From NCBI RefSeq assembly GCF_004000805.1, contig NZ_BILY01000038.1:1-64000 (forward strand): a stretch of 64,000 nucleotides of DNA. The letters are read 5' to 3'. Under the pieces are notes generated by a model, which did no database searches, had not been told where the DNA came from, and saw nothing but the letters and a program-made list of their open reading frames with translations. Shown here piece by piece: positions 51,992 through 60,924 of the stretch; the stretch's first letter is position 1; each line of letters begins with the position of its first letter. A program made the position numbers and the translations under genes. Source of the DNA: Paenibacillus glycanilyticus NBRC 16618. GTDB taxonomy: Bacteria; Bacillota; Bacilli; Paenibacillales; Paenibacillaceae.

Positions 51992-53204
51992 CAGGCGATT
52001 CGCTCCTTTCGGGAATGTTGTTCCAAGCGTTATCATTGCTCTTGCCTTGCCACAGGGCTCCGGCAACCGGAAGGCCCGCCTTGCAGACCAACTGCCGCCT
52101 TGGCAAAGCTGCCAGTGCATGCGGCGCGTTCAACGCATGCACAAGGACGAAATCCGCCGCATCGCCCGCCTTGAGCTCCAGCGAGCCGTTAGACATCCAT
52201 TGAAAGACCGAAGCCATGCGGAGGTCATCATTCCATACCTGCTTCTCCGCCAACAGTCTGCCTCGGCGCAATATATCCGGATGACCGTACGGCGTCCATG
52301 CGTCCAGTCCGGTATGATCGGTTGCAAACGATACCTTTACACCCTGCTTCGCAAGCAGCGGAACCGGCGGCATTGCGGTATCGATCGGAACGCTTGTCAC
52401 CAGATCCATCTCTTCCCCCGCCATTCGGCTTCCAAGTTCCGCAACAAGCCCGGTATCTACCTCGCCAAGCCCATAGGCGTGACTGACGGTCACCTTGCCC
52501 TTCATGCCGGCCTCTGCGGAATACTCCAGCATTTTTTCGATGGTATACACGCCTAGGTGACCCGGATCATGCAAGTGTAGATCAATCCGTTTATCAAATT
52601 CCGCAGCAAGCTCGAACATGGTGTGCAGGGATAGCTCGACGTGGCGGTCGACGCCAGCCGGATCCACTCCGCCGACCAGGTCGGCACCCATTCGTAGGGC
52701 TTCCCGGATATAAGGCGTGGATTGCGAACGGAGCAGGCCTTGCTGTGGAAAGGCAACAAGCTCGATGGCCATCCTTGAAGCAAAATCTTCTTTTAATTGA
52801 AGCATCAGTTCCAGATGGGACAGGCCAATATCCGGATCGATGTCTACATGAACCCTTGCTTCCACCGTACCCGCCGCAAGCATAGCCTCAAGCGTCCTGA
52901 CGGCCAGCTCCTTGCGGCGGTTCTTGCAGCTTGCCAGCAGCTCCTTTTCCAGCTGGAACTGGTCCAGAATGGAGGAGACCGGCGTCCGGGAAATCCAGCG
53001 ATCCGGCGGAAAGGCTTTATCAAGATGAACATGGGCGTCCCGGAAAGCCGGCAGCAACAGCATGCCTCGAGCGTTCCAAACGGAATCCTCCCGCTCTGAA
53101 GCAACCTCGGAGGAATCAAACTTCGCAACACGGCCCTTTTCAATGATCAGCGTTCCTATGCGTCCGTTCATGTTTACTTGCTGAATAAGCAGTCGTTTCT
53201 CCAT
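51957..53204 (-). CDS. Amidohydrolase, cytosine-deaminase (CodA)-like
   Basis: This metal-dependent hydrolase has 415 residues and a TIM-barrel fold. Visible metal or catalytic positions are the HVH motif in DAHVHLDKAF, VHVDIDPDIG, HLHDPGHLG, VSHAYGLG and the catalytic aspartate in FATDHTGLDAWTPYG. CodA-type enzymes deaminate or hydrolyse N-heterocycles. It is the first gene of the minus-strand operon with the SsuABC-type importer, and is divergent from a second related amidohydrolase. The actual substrate is not deducible. Confidence 0.85.
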   Translation of the reverse strand: MEKRLLIQQVNMNGRIGTLIIEKGRVAKFDSSEVASEREDSVWNARGMLLLPAFRDAHVHLDKAFPPDRWISRTPVSSILDQFQLEKELLASCKNRRKELAVRTLEAMLAAGTVEARVHVDIDPDIGLSHLELMLQLKEDFASRMAIELVAFPQQGLLRSQSTPYIREALRMGADLVGGVDPAGVDRHVELSLHTMFELAAEFDKRIDLHLHDPGHLGVYTIEKMLEYSAEAGMKGKVTVSHAYGLGEVDTGLVAELGSRMAGEEMDLVTSVPIDTAMPPVPLLAKQGVKVSFATDHTGLDAWTPYGHPDILRRGRLLAEKQVWNDDLRMASVFQWMSNGSLELKAGDAADFVLVHALNAPHALAALPRRQLVCKAGLPVAGALWQGKSNDNAWNNIPERSESPDEYDSLFGDYR

Positions 53205-53249
53205 TATGCGATTTCCCCCTGATACCGTTATCGCTCAATTTACTATTTG

Positions 53250-53468
53250 TTTGTGTGAGGTAAATGGCTTGCGTTCTTTGTCTTACTCGAATTATGCGGG
53301 GGACAGCTGTAATCCGTCAATTATGTATGTTAACTTTTATAACACGACATAAAGGAAACCCTTTCAATTGTGCATAGCTAAAAATCGCTATTCCCAGCCT
53401 TTCCAGCTCCTCTCCCCCTCGGCATAATGTTAATTAGCATATTTATATGTAATATAAACTCACACAAA
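53250..53468. promoter_or_regulatory. Divergent control region with inverted TTTGTGTGAG boxes
   Basis: TTTGTGTGAG (53250-53259) is exactly inverted as CTCACACAAA (53459-53468). One box lies 46 bp before the minus-strand amidohydrolase start; the other touches the ribosome site of the plus-strand one. They are candidate binding sites for the PucR regulator. The remaining gap is AT-rich without other clear motifs. Confidence 0.35.
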
Positions 53469-53479
53469 GGATGATCGTT

Positions 53480-54733
53480 ATGCTGGATATTTTATTCGTC
53501 AGATCGGCTGGCCTGCATTCGGACTCGCTTCGAGATATTGGTGTAAAGGACGGGAAAATTACGTATATCGCTAATCATTCCGATGCTGCTCCCGAGAGCA
53601 AGGAGGTGTGCAGCTTGGATGGAAAGCTGCTGTTGCCCGGTCTGGTAGAGCCGCATATTCATTTGGATAAAGCTTTGCTGCTGGAACGAATGTCCGAGGA
53701 TATCACGGATCTTCGCAAAGCTATCGAGGTAACCTCTTGCCTGAAGCAATCTTTTACGGCGGAGGATATCTATGAAAGGGCTATGCGCATTATCGAGCAG
53801 GCTGTACGCAAAGGAATTACCCATATGCGTTGCCATGCGGAGGTGGATCCGGTCATTGGGTTAACTTCTATGGAAGCCATGGTAAATCTTAAGAAGCAGC
53901 TGAAAGGAATAATCGATCTGCAGGTTGTCGCCTTCCCGCAGGATGGCTTGTTCCATGACGAGGGAATGCCTTTGTTAATGAAGCAGGCGGTAGCGCTTGG
54001 GGCCGATGCGATTGGCGGAATTACTTATATGGATGCGGATGTAGGGGCCCATCTGGAGTTCGTATTCCGTCTGGCGCAGCAATACGGACTTCCGGTTGAC
54101 CTGCATGTCGATTTCTCCGATAACCCCAAACAGCTTGCCATTAGAGAAGTGATTGAGGCCACCCGGAAATTCGGAATGAATGGCCAAGTGAGCGTCGGCC
54201 ACCTGACTTCCCTCGGGGCTGCCGGGCATGCGGAAGCCGAGAGAATTGCCGCTGGCATTGCCGAGGCAGGAATTCATGTCATCAGCCTGCCTTTAACCGA
54301 CTTGTACTTAAATGGTAGAGGAGAACATAAAGGGGATTACCGCGGACTTACGCCAATCTCCTTGCTCCTTGAGCATGGCGTAAATGTAATCTACGGAAGC
54401 AATAATGTCCAAAATGCGTTTACGCCATTCGGGACGACGGACCCGCTGGATGTTGGGCTGCTGCTCGCGCAGACCTCTCATTTAGGCAGTGCGAAAGACG
54501 CCAGGCGGCTTGTTAGCATGGCAACGGACGGATCCGCTGCAGCTCTAGGCCTTTCCGGTTACGGAATCCGCATTGGAGCCGATGCGGATTTAGTCGTCTG
54601 CAGCGCCAAAGATGCACGATCCCTGTTATATGAACGCCCGGAACGCGAACGTGTTTACAAGAATGGAAGACTCGTCTCCCAAACGGAGGTCAAGCAGTAT
54701 AATTGGATGAGCATGGAGGAAACGGTTAGGTAA
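53480..54733 (+). CDS. Cytosine-deaminase-like amidohydrolase with altered active site
   Basis: This relative of the divergent amidohydrolase has 417 residues. It keeps the HIH motif (EPHIHLDKALLL), HAEVDPVIG, HVDFSDNP and VGHLTSLG. At the position where CodA has its catalytic aspartate (GHDDVFDPW) it reads GSNNVQNAF, so that aspartate appears replaced by asparagine. It may therefore have a changed reaction or be a non-catalytic member. The ATG at 53480 has AAAGGA 8 nt upstream; a closer ATG at 53471 does not. It probably joins the same pathway as the minus-strand operon. Confidence 0.8.
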   Translation: MLDILFVRSAGLHSDSLRDIGVKDGKITYIANHSDAAPESKEVCSLDGKLLLPGLVEPHIHLDKALLLERMSEDITDLRKAIEVTSCLKQSFTAEDIYERAMRIIEQAVRKGITHMRCHAEVDPVIGLTSMEAMVNLKKQLKGIIDLQVVAFPQDGLFHDEGMPLLMKQAVALGADAIGGITYMDADVGAHLEFVFRLAQQYGLPVDLHVDFSDNPKQLAIREVIEATRKFGMNGQVSVGHLTSLGAAGHAEAERIAAGIAEAGIHVISLPLTDLYLNGRGEHKGDYRGLTPISLLLEHGVNVIYGSNNVQNAFTPFGTTDPLDVGLLLAQTSHLGSAKDARRLVSMATDGSAAALGLSGYGIRIGADADLVVCSAKDARSLLYERPERERVYKNGRLVSQTEVKQYNWMSMEETVR

Positions 54734-54844
54734 CTCAAAGACCGGCTGACTCCTGACCATGATGACCGAGTCTGCCGTGAAGCCTGATCTCTCGGTGCCA
54801 TGCCTAAGCCCGCTTTGGCGCTCGAGACTGCCACTTCAGCGGCT

Positions 54845-55423
54845 TTAAGGTCCCTTAGGGACCTAAACCGTCTAACTAGCTACTCTTTTTACTTAGTTAA
54901 GGTCCCTTAGGGACCTTACCTTCCCATGCCAGCGCTCACTTTGGCGCTCGAGACAACCGCTTCAGCAGCTTTAAGGTCCCTCAGGGACCTTAACCGTCTA
55001 ACTAGTTACTCTTTTTACTTGCTTAAGGTCCCTTAGGGACCTTAACTTCCCATGCCTATGCCCGCTTCGGCGCTCGAGACTGCCATTTCAGTGACTTTAA
55101 GGTCCTTTAGGGACCTTAACCGTCTAACTAGCTACTCTTTTCGCTTGCTTAAGGTCCCTTAGGGACGTTAACTTCCCATGCCAGCGCCCGCTTCGGCGCT
55201 TGAGACTGCCACTATAGCAACGATAAGACCCTACCGGGGTCTTATCGATTGGCTTTCTTCCGTTCTTGCCATGCTTAAGACCCTCCCAGGGTCTTATCTC
55301 GCTGCACGCAGCCCGTTTCAGCACTAAATTGTGCCTATTACGAATCAATAAGACCCCGCCAGGGTCTTATTGATCGCCCTCCATCGGTTCCCGTGCCACA
55401 TAAGACCCTGCCAGGGTCCTATG
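54845..55423. repeat. Array of ten palindromes in 126-bp tandem units
   Basis: Ten 21-bp palindromes begin (TAAG) at 54846, 54898, 54972, 55024, 55098, 55150, 55224, 55276, 55349 and 55401. Spacings alternate 52, 74, 52, 74, 52, 74, 52, 73, 52. The first six have arms TAAGGTCCC/GGGACCTTA. The last four have TAAGACCCT/AGGGTCTTA, with matching changes in both arms. Shared spacer text such as GGCGCTCGAGAC also recurs every 126 bp from 54817. Stop codons occur in the frames I read, and no partner gene is seen. It lies between convergent genes. Confidence 0.85.
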
Positions 55424-55448
55424 CGCATCCTCCGGCCGGCCAGCAAAA

Positions 55449-55485
55449 AAGATGCCCCATCGCCAATGCAGCGACGGAGCATCTT
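55449..55485 (-). terminator. Terminator of the beta-mannosidase gene
   Basis: AAGATGC/GCATCTT with inner TCGC/GCGA lies beside six As (55445-55450), a U-run on the minus strand. Confidence 0.8.
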
Positions 55486-55492
55486 ATATTCC

Positions 55493-58030
55493 TTATTTCG
55501 CGTAGTTAAACATCGACTGCACGGTTACCTGCCCCGGCGATGCAGGGACGAACAACACTTGGTCAGCCGCTTTTTTCTTGAACTGAACCGTTACGGGGAT
55601 ACCCGGGATCAGATCGAAGAAGTTATCCGTAAAGATCCCTTCCTCCTCCGCTTGCACCCAGACCTGCTTGGCCAGCCGCTTGGCCGTTAATACGAAGGCT
55701 GTTCCTTCACTGCCGGCAGCCTCTTCCACCGCAATCTCAGGATCCGTAAGCGCAAGCTCCTTCGTGTAGACAAAATAGTGCTTGGAATTCGCCAGCTCAT
55801 GACCAGCTTGAATCAGGCGTCCGACAAGTACCGTGCCCTTCGGATCGAACTCACCAAGCTGTTCGGCCGACAGGGAGAGAACCGGCTTAGCCGAGCGGGC
55901 GCCAATGGCAATCGTCTCGGAGCCCGACTTCAGCAGGCAACCGTCGAGCTCATGCAGGCTCCATTCCAGCACGGCGTCAATGGACTGTCCAAGGTCGGAT
56001 ACGACATGGAGGTTCGTTACGTCCTCCTTCTGGTCGAAGGACAACAGAACATCGGCAAAGCTGTTCTTGATCAGATATTGAGCGGCCTTCCATCTGCCGT
56101 AATAATCCATGCTCGACCAAGAAGCCACCGGCCAGCAGTCATTAATCTGCCAATATAGCGAACCCATGCAATAATCCATGCTCCGGCGGTGCGCCTCAAT
56201 CGCCTGCTTCATCGCTTCGGCCTGCAGCACCTGACTGATATAGAGGAAGGAAGGGAAATCCTTCGGCTGCTTCATGTACCGGTCCGCATAATCCTTGATC
56301 AGGAAGTTGCCCCGGCCATTCTTCTGATGATGCAGCATCACTTCGGAATCCAGCGCCATATCCTTCTCCTCGGCATAAGCCCGCACGGTCTTGTATTCCG
56401 GGAAGGACTGGAAGCCGTACTCGCTCATGAAGCGCCCGATATTCTGGTTATACTGCTCGAACGGCTCCTGGGCATGCCATACCGCCCAATAGTGGATATC
56501 GCCATGGGAGGAGTTGTTGGTCGCATGCTGCTCGCTATTGCCCGTCAGGCGCTGCATCGGCGATGACGGCCAGTATTCAACGTTCGGCGCCATCGCCGAC
56601 ACAACCTCCGGCAGCACCTGATGGAAGACAGCCTCGTAATCGGCCCAGATTTGCTCCCGCTGCTCGGCGGTGTACAGCCGCTTCCAGCCCCAGCCTTTAT
56701 CCTCCTCGAATTGCGACCAGGCCGCATCAATCTCGTTGTTGCCGCACCATAACGCGATGCTTGGATGGTTGCGCAGACGGCGCACATTGTCCTCCGCTTC
56801 CGCGCGCACGCTGCTCAGGAATGCTTCATCGCCGGGATACATGCTGCAGGCGAACATAAAGTCCTGCCAGACCAAAAGCCCGTTCTCATCGCATAAGGTA
56901 TAGAAAATATCCTGTTCATAGAAGCCCCCGCCCCATACGCGGAGCATATTGAAGTTCGATTCCACCGCGCTTGCAATCTCGTGGCGGTACCGTTCATCGG
57001 TTACTTCGGCAAAGAAGCTGTCGCTTGGAATATGGTTAGCACCTTTCGCAAAGACGGGTATACCGTTAACCTCGAAGTAGAACGACGATCCCTGCTCGTC
57101 CGGCTTGCGGATAAGCTTAACGGAACGCAGTCCCGTCACTGTGGAAGCTTGAGCCATCTCCTCCCGCCCTTGCGAGAGAACAGCTGTAAACGTATACAAA
57201 TGAGGCGCTCCAAGACCGCGCGACCACCACAGCTTCGGCTCTTCAATTGCAAGCGGCCAAGAAACCGTCTGCGCGCCACTCTCAAGTACGACGTTACGAG
57301 TCCATTCCTGTCCGTTATCGTCATGCAGCTTAAGCTCAAACTCGCCGCCGCTCTCCGATTCCACCGCAAGCTGAACGGTTAATTTTGCCTCAGCCGCCGT
57401 CACATCATCCTGCTGCACATACAGATCCGAGATTCGCGCGCCGCTCCAGCCCCGCAAATAAACCGGCCGGCCAAGCCCGCTTGTAACAAATCGCGGACCC
57501 CAGTCCCAGCCGTAATGATACGGCGCTTTGCGCGAGAATACGCTTACTTTTTTGCCTTCAAGGCCTCCGGTAACGGAGTCGTCATTAGGTGCCGGCAATC
57601 CGGGACCGTAAGACTCCAGCTTAGCCAATCCCTCTTCAATCGGGGAGCGGAAGCGAACGTACAGGCGGTTGCCTTTTTCCCGGACGTAAGGCTTCGCGTC
57701 AACCGCCCAGGTGCGGAACATATTGTCCGCCGACAAAATTAAAGCATCGTTCAAATAAACGTCCGCGTACGTGTCCAGCATCTCGAACACCAGCTCGAGC
57801 TTAGCATGTCCAAGCAGTTCGCCCGGAACGTCAAATACGGACTCGTATTCCCAACCTTTTTTATCAATCCACTGCAGGTCCTTCTCGTTGGTCTGGGCAA
57901 ACGGTTCGGAAATCAGGCCGTTCTTCAGCAGGTCCGTATGCACGCACCCCGGTACAAAAGCCGGCTTCCACTCCTGCTCTTCGCTATTCTTAAACGTCCA
58001 GTTCGAAATCTGCCACTTCAACTCACTCAT
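55493..58030 (-). CDS. Beta-mannosidase, glycoside hydrolase family 2
   Basis: This exo-beta-mannosidase has 845 residues and the usual GH2 layout: N-terminal sugar-binding domain (about 1-190), Ig-like domain (about 190-300), TIM barrel (about 300-660) and C-terminal beta domains. The acid/base glutamate is in WCGNNE and the nucleophile in MSEYGFQSFP. No signal peptide is present, so it acts inside the cell on imported manno-oligosaccharides. GGAGG-like sequence precedes the ATG. It is monocistronic, with its own terminator. Confidence 0.93.
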   Translation of the reverse strand: MSELKWQISNWTFKNSEEQEWKPAFVPGCVHTDLLKNGLISEPFAQTNEKDLQWIDKKGWEYESVFDVPGELLGHAKLELVFEMLDTYADVYLNDALILSADNMFRTWAVDAKPYVREKGNRLYVRFRSPIEEGLAKLESYGPGLPAPNDDSVTGGLEGKKVSVFSRKAPYHYGWDWGPRFVTSGLGRPVYLRGWSGARISDLYVQQDDVTAAEAKLTVQLAVESESGGEFELKLHDDNGQEWTRNVVLESGAQTVSWPLAIEEPKLWWSRGLGAPHLYTFTAVLSQGREEMAQASTVTGLRSVKLIRKPDEQGSSFYFEVNGIPVFAKGANHIPSDSFFAEVTDERYRHEIASAVESNFNMLRVWGGGFYEQDIFYTLCDENGLLVWQDFMFACSMYPGDEAFLSSVRAEAEDNVRRLRNHPSIALWCGNNEIDAAWSQFEEDKGWGWKRLYTAEQREQIWADYEAVFHQVLPEVVSAMAPNVEYWPSSPMQRLTGNSEQHATNNSSHGDIHYWAVWHAQEPFEQYNQNIGRFMSEYGFQSFPEYKTVRAYAEEKDMALDSEVMLHHQKNGRGNFLIKDYADRYMKQPKDFPSFLYISQVLQAEAMKQAIEAHRRSMDYCMGSLYWQINDCWPVASWSSMDYYGRWKAAQYLIKNSFADVLLSFDQKEDVTNLHVVSDLGQSIDAVLEWSLHELDGCLLKSGSETIAIGARSAKPVLSLSAEQLGEFDPKGTVLVGRLIQAGHELANSKHYFVYTKELALTDPEIAVEEAAGSEGTAFVLTAKRLAKQVWVQAEEEGIFTDNFFDLIPGIPVTVQFKKKAADQVLFVPASPGQVTVQSMFNYAK

Positions 58031-58209
58031 TAGAATCCTCCTAATTATAAGGCCATTGCCAATGGTTTTCGCTTAAAGGGATACATTCGACTGTAGTATA
58101 ACGGAGGTTCGAAACAAATGTATACCATACTAATTTATACTTTTTTCAGGTTTATTTTATAGAAAATTTGAACGGGCAGGCTACAATGATAGAGAAATGA
58201 GGTGCATGA

Positions 58210-59706
58210 GTGATATCCATCCGCAAAAAACTGATTTTCTCCTATGCGGCCATGATCGCCGTTCCTATCCTTTTATTCGGACTGACGATCGCGCTGCTGG
58301 GAAATCTACTCATAAAAGACGCCCTTCCTGGAGCCGGAGGCGGAGACGGCAAATCCGGACATTCGTTCCCGCTCAGCTCCATTCGCGATCTGTTTACGGG
58401 ACGCAACGAGCTGAGCTCCGGCCTAAAGTTCATCGCCGAGCATGATCCCAAGCTGCTGTCCGATCAGGCATTCCTGACGGACACGGGATCGAAGCTAGAG
58501 GAAGTAGAAGCCGGGATGCTCGTCATCCGGAATGACGAAGTAGCGTATGCCTCACCCGGATTGCCCACGGATAAGATTCTGGCTAACCTGTCCGACGGGC
58601 GCATGAAAGCGGAGCAGCCCGGTCCGCCAAGCGGCGACCAGTGGGAAACGATCCCTTTCTTAAGCCCCGACGGCAGCAGCGGCAAGCTGGTCATCGTCTC
58701 CGATATGAAGCCGGTCGCGGACTTCTTCAAGCGGCTCGTACCGCTGGTACTGCTTACCCTGCTCGGAGCGCTTATCGTCACCAATGGCCTGCTTACCTAT
58801 CTTGTCTCTCGCAGCATTATTAAGCCGCTGTATGCCTTGAAGGAAGCAGCCGGCCAGATCCGGGAAGGCGATCTGAACCATCCCGTTCGGCTGCGGAGGC
58901 AGGATGAGATCGGGCAGCTTGGGGCGGCTTTCGAAGAAATGCGCGTTCGCCTTCAGGCCTCCCTGGGAGCACAGCTTGAGCTGGAGCAAGGCCGGAAGGA
59001 GCTGCTGGCGAACATCTCCCATGATCTGAAGACGCCGATAACCGCGATTCAAGGCTGCACGGATTGCCTGCGGGACGGCATTGCCGATACGGAAGAGAAG
59101 CGGCAGAAGTACGTGCAAATGATCGCCGGCAAAACGACCGAGATGAACCGGATGATCGAGGAGCTGCAGCTGTATTCGACTCTGGATACGGGCAAGCTGC
59201 CTTTCCATTGGGCTACGGTTGATTTAACGGCCTATATGATTCAGTACGTTAACGAATTGCAGCTGGATCCCCGCTTCAGCGGGACCGAGGTTACCTTCAC
59301 CCCAAGCGCGGGCACGCGGCAGTTCCTTATCCAAGCAGACCGGCAAAAGCTCCACCGCGCGCTTATGAATCTGGCCGACAACAGCCTTCAATATATGAAA
59401 GGCGAGACAAAAAGGCTGCAATTCTCGCTCGATGAAGAGCCCGGCGGTATCTGTCTCCTGCAAATACGGGATAACGGCGAAGGCATTCCTGCCGATGCTC
59501 TGCCCCGCGTATTCGACCGGTTCTTCCGGGCGCAGTCCTCGCGGAGCCCGGGCAAAGGCAACAGCGGACTTGGCCTCGCCATTGTGAAGCAAATTATAGA
59601 AGCGCACGGCGGAACCGCAACGGCCGTCAGCCAGCCGGGTGAAGGAACATCGATACAGCTCCGGTTCCCTGCAGCGAAGAAGCCGGAGAATGGAGGTATA
59701 CAATGA
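58210..59706 (+). CDS. Sensor histidine kinase with HAMP domain
   Basis: This kinase has 498 residues. Span one lies at about 9-33, an extracellular sensor region follows to about 178, then span two (LVPLVLLTLLGALIVTNGLLTYLVS). After a HAMP linker comes the HisKA helix with ANISHDLKTPITAIQG and an ATPase domain (NSLQY, NSGLGLAIVKQIIEAHGG). The start is GTG after GAGGTG; an ATG 3 nt earlier is out of frame. It overlaps the downstream response regulator by 4 bp. The ligand is unknown. Confidence 0.92.
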   Translation: MISIRKKLIFSYAAMIAVPILLFGLTIALLGNLLIKDALPGAGGGDGKSGHSFPLSSIRDLFTGRNELSSGLKFIAEHDPKLLSDQAFLTDTGSKLEEVEAGMLVIRNDEVAYASPGLPTDKILANLSDGRMKAEQPGPPSGDQWETIPFLSPDGSSGKLVIVSDMKPVADFFKRLVPLVLLTLLGALIVTNGLLTYLVSRSIIKPLYALKEAAGQIREGDLNHPVRLRRQDEIGQLGAAFEEMRVRLQASLGAQLELEQGRKELLANISHDLKTPITAIQGCTDCLRDGIADTEEKRQKYVQMIAGKTTEMNRMIEELQLYSTLDTGKLPFHWATVDLTAYMIQYVNELQLDPRFSGTEVTFTPSAGTRQFLIQADRQKLHRALMNLADNSLQYMKGETKRLQFSLDEEPGGICLLQIRDNGEGIPADALPRVFDRFFRAQSSRSPGKGNSGLGLAIVKQIIEAHGGTATAVSQPGEGTSIQLRFPAAKKPENGGIQ

Positions 59707-60401
59707 AACGGATTTTGATTATCGAAGATGATCCGGTTATTGCCGAGGTGCAGAAGGATTATCTTCTCGCCCACGGCTTTGAGGTCGATATGGCCGAACG
59801 CGGCGATTCGGGCCTGGAGATGGCGCTTCAAGGCGGGTATGACCTCATCCTGCTGGATCTGATGCTGCCTTCCATGGACGGTTACGAGGTATGCCGCCGG
59901 ATTCGCGAAGCAAGCAACGTTCCTATCCTAATCGTGTCGGCTAAGAAGGAAGAGATCGATAAGATCCGCGGCTTTGGCCTTGGTGCGGATGATTATATCC
60001 TGAAGCCGTTTGGCCTTGGCGAGCTGGTAGCCCGGGTGAAGGCCCATCTGTCGCGCTATGAACGGCTGGTTGGGCAGGGTCAGAACGGTCAGCACCGGGA
60101 TGAGCTGCGGCTGAACGGCATCCGGATCGAGAAGCAGTCCCGCCGAGTGTTCGTGAACGAGCGCGAGGTGTCTTTTACCGCCAAGGAATATGATTTGCTC
60201 CTCTATCTCGTCACCCACCCGAACCGTGTCTTCCGGAAAGAGGATCTGTTCGAGCAGATTTGGGGGATGGATGCGATCGGCAGCGATCACGCAACGGTTA
60301 CCGTGCACATCAGCAAGCTGCGGGAGAAGATTGAACGCGATCCGTCAAAGCCTCAATATGTCGAGACGATCTGGGGAGTCGGTTATCGGTTTAATATTTA
60401 A
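59703..60401 (+). CDS. OmpR-family response regulator
   Basis: This regulator has 232 residues. Receiver Asp52 lies in LILLDLMLPSMDG, the lysine in DDYILKPFGL, and a winged helix at about 135-230 (FTAKEYDLLLYLVTHPNRVFRKEDLFEQIWG). It is translationally coupled to the kinase (ATGA overlap) and is followed 17 bp later by a membrane protein gene that may be part of the same operon. Confidence 0.95.
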   Translation: MKRILIIEDDPVIAEVQKDYLLAHGFEVDMAERGDSGLEMALQGGYDLILLDLMLPSMDGYEVCRRIREASNVPILIVSAKKEEIDKIRGFGLGADDYILKPFGLGELVARVKAHLSRYERLVGQGQNGQHRDELRLNGIRIEKQSRRVFVNEREVSFTAKEYDLLLYLVTHPNRVFRKEDLFEQIWGMDAIGSDHATVTVHISKLREKIERDPSKPQYVETIWGVGYRFNI

Positions 60402-60418
60402 GGGAGGGAATGGAACGC

Positions 60419-60898
60419 TTGAAAAAAATCACCTTGCAGCAGCGGCGGATCTTACTCCTGCTTCATATTCATTTTGCGGCGATTATGTTTGGCGTGCAGG
60501 TTGCGTTTATTATTCTGGCTTTAACCGCATCCGTTACGGATGACGCCGCCATGCTGAAGTCCTGCTATACCATTATGCATCTGCTGGCCGATTCCAGCGT
60601 ACGCGCCTCTACGATTGGCACTGCGGTAACGGGCATTGCGCTGTCGGTACTGACCTCTTGGGGACTGTTCCGGTACTATTGGGTGATCGCCAAAGAGGTG
60701 CTTACCCTGCTTGCAATCGGTATCGGCTTTATCGGTTTATACGAATGGACCTTGCGGGGGCTGGACGACAATGGAAGCTTGACCGTTCACCATACCTGGC
60801 TTATGATCGGCATTGCATTACAGACCATATCGATTATCATCATGTATATTCTGTCCGTGTGGAAGCCGGGCGGCAAACGGAAAACCCCGGCCTTGTAA
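60419..60898 (+). CDS. Four-span membrane protein, DUF2269-like
   Basis: This integral membrane protein has about 159 residues. Four hydrophobic segments are evident (LLLHIHFAAIMFGVQVAFIIL, STIGTAVTGIALSVLTSWGLF, EVLTLLAIGIGFIGLYEW, TWLMIGIALQTISIIIMYIL), with a basic tail. It resembles DUF2269-type proteins, whose role is unknown. I prefer a TTG start at 60419, 10 nt after GGGAGGG; the ATG at 60410 nearly abuts that site. It is the likely third gene of the two-component operon. Confidence 0.65.
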   Translation: MKKITLQQRRILLLLHIHFAAIMFGVQVAFIILALTASVTDDAAMLKSCYTIMHLLADSSVRASTIGTAVTGIALSVLTSWGLFRYYWVIAKEVLTLLAIGIGFIGLYEWTLRGLDDNGSLTVHHTWLMIGIALQTISIIIMYILSVWKPGGKRKTPAL

Positions 60899-60910
60899 GG
60901 CTCGGGGTTT
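60882..60910. terminator. Terminator overlapping the stop codon
   Basis: AAACCCCG/CGGGGTTT with inner GCC/GGC, followed by CGTTTT, spans the end of the membrane protein gene and faces the converging GNAT gene. Confidence 0.8.
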
Positions 60911-60924
60911 CGTTTTATCCACCG

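Noticed and set aside
47619..54733. Thiamine-precursor (ThiXYZ) salvage locus
   Set aside because: The NMT1-type importer would fit, but there is no TPP riboswitch, TenA or ThiD/ThiE gene, so the substrate is left open.
55124..55348. 74-codon minus-strand frame inside the palindrome array
   Set aside because: It is not conserved between the 126-bp units, and the 52-bp sub-spacing breaks any reading frame.
54845..55423. CRISPR array
   Set aside because: Repeats are palindromic throughout, spacers are themselves repeated every 126 bp, and no cas gene is present.
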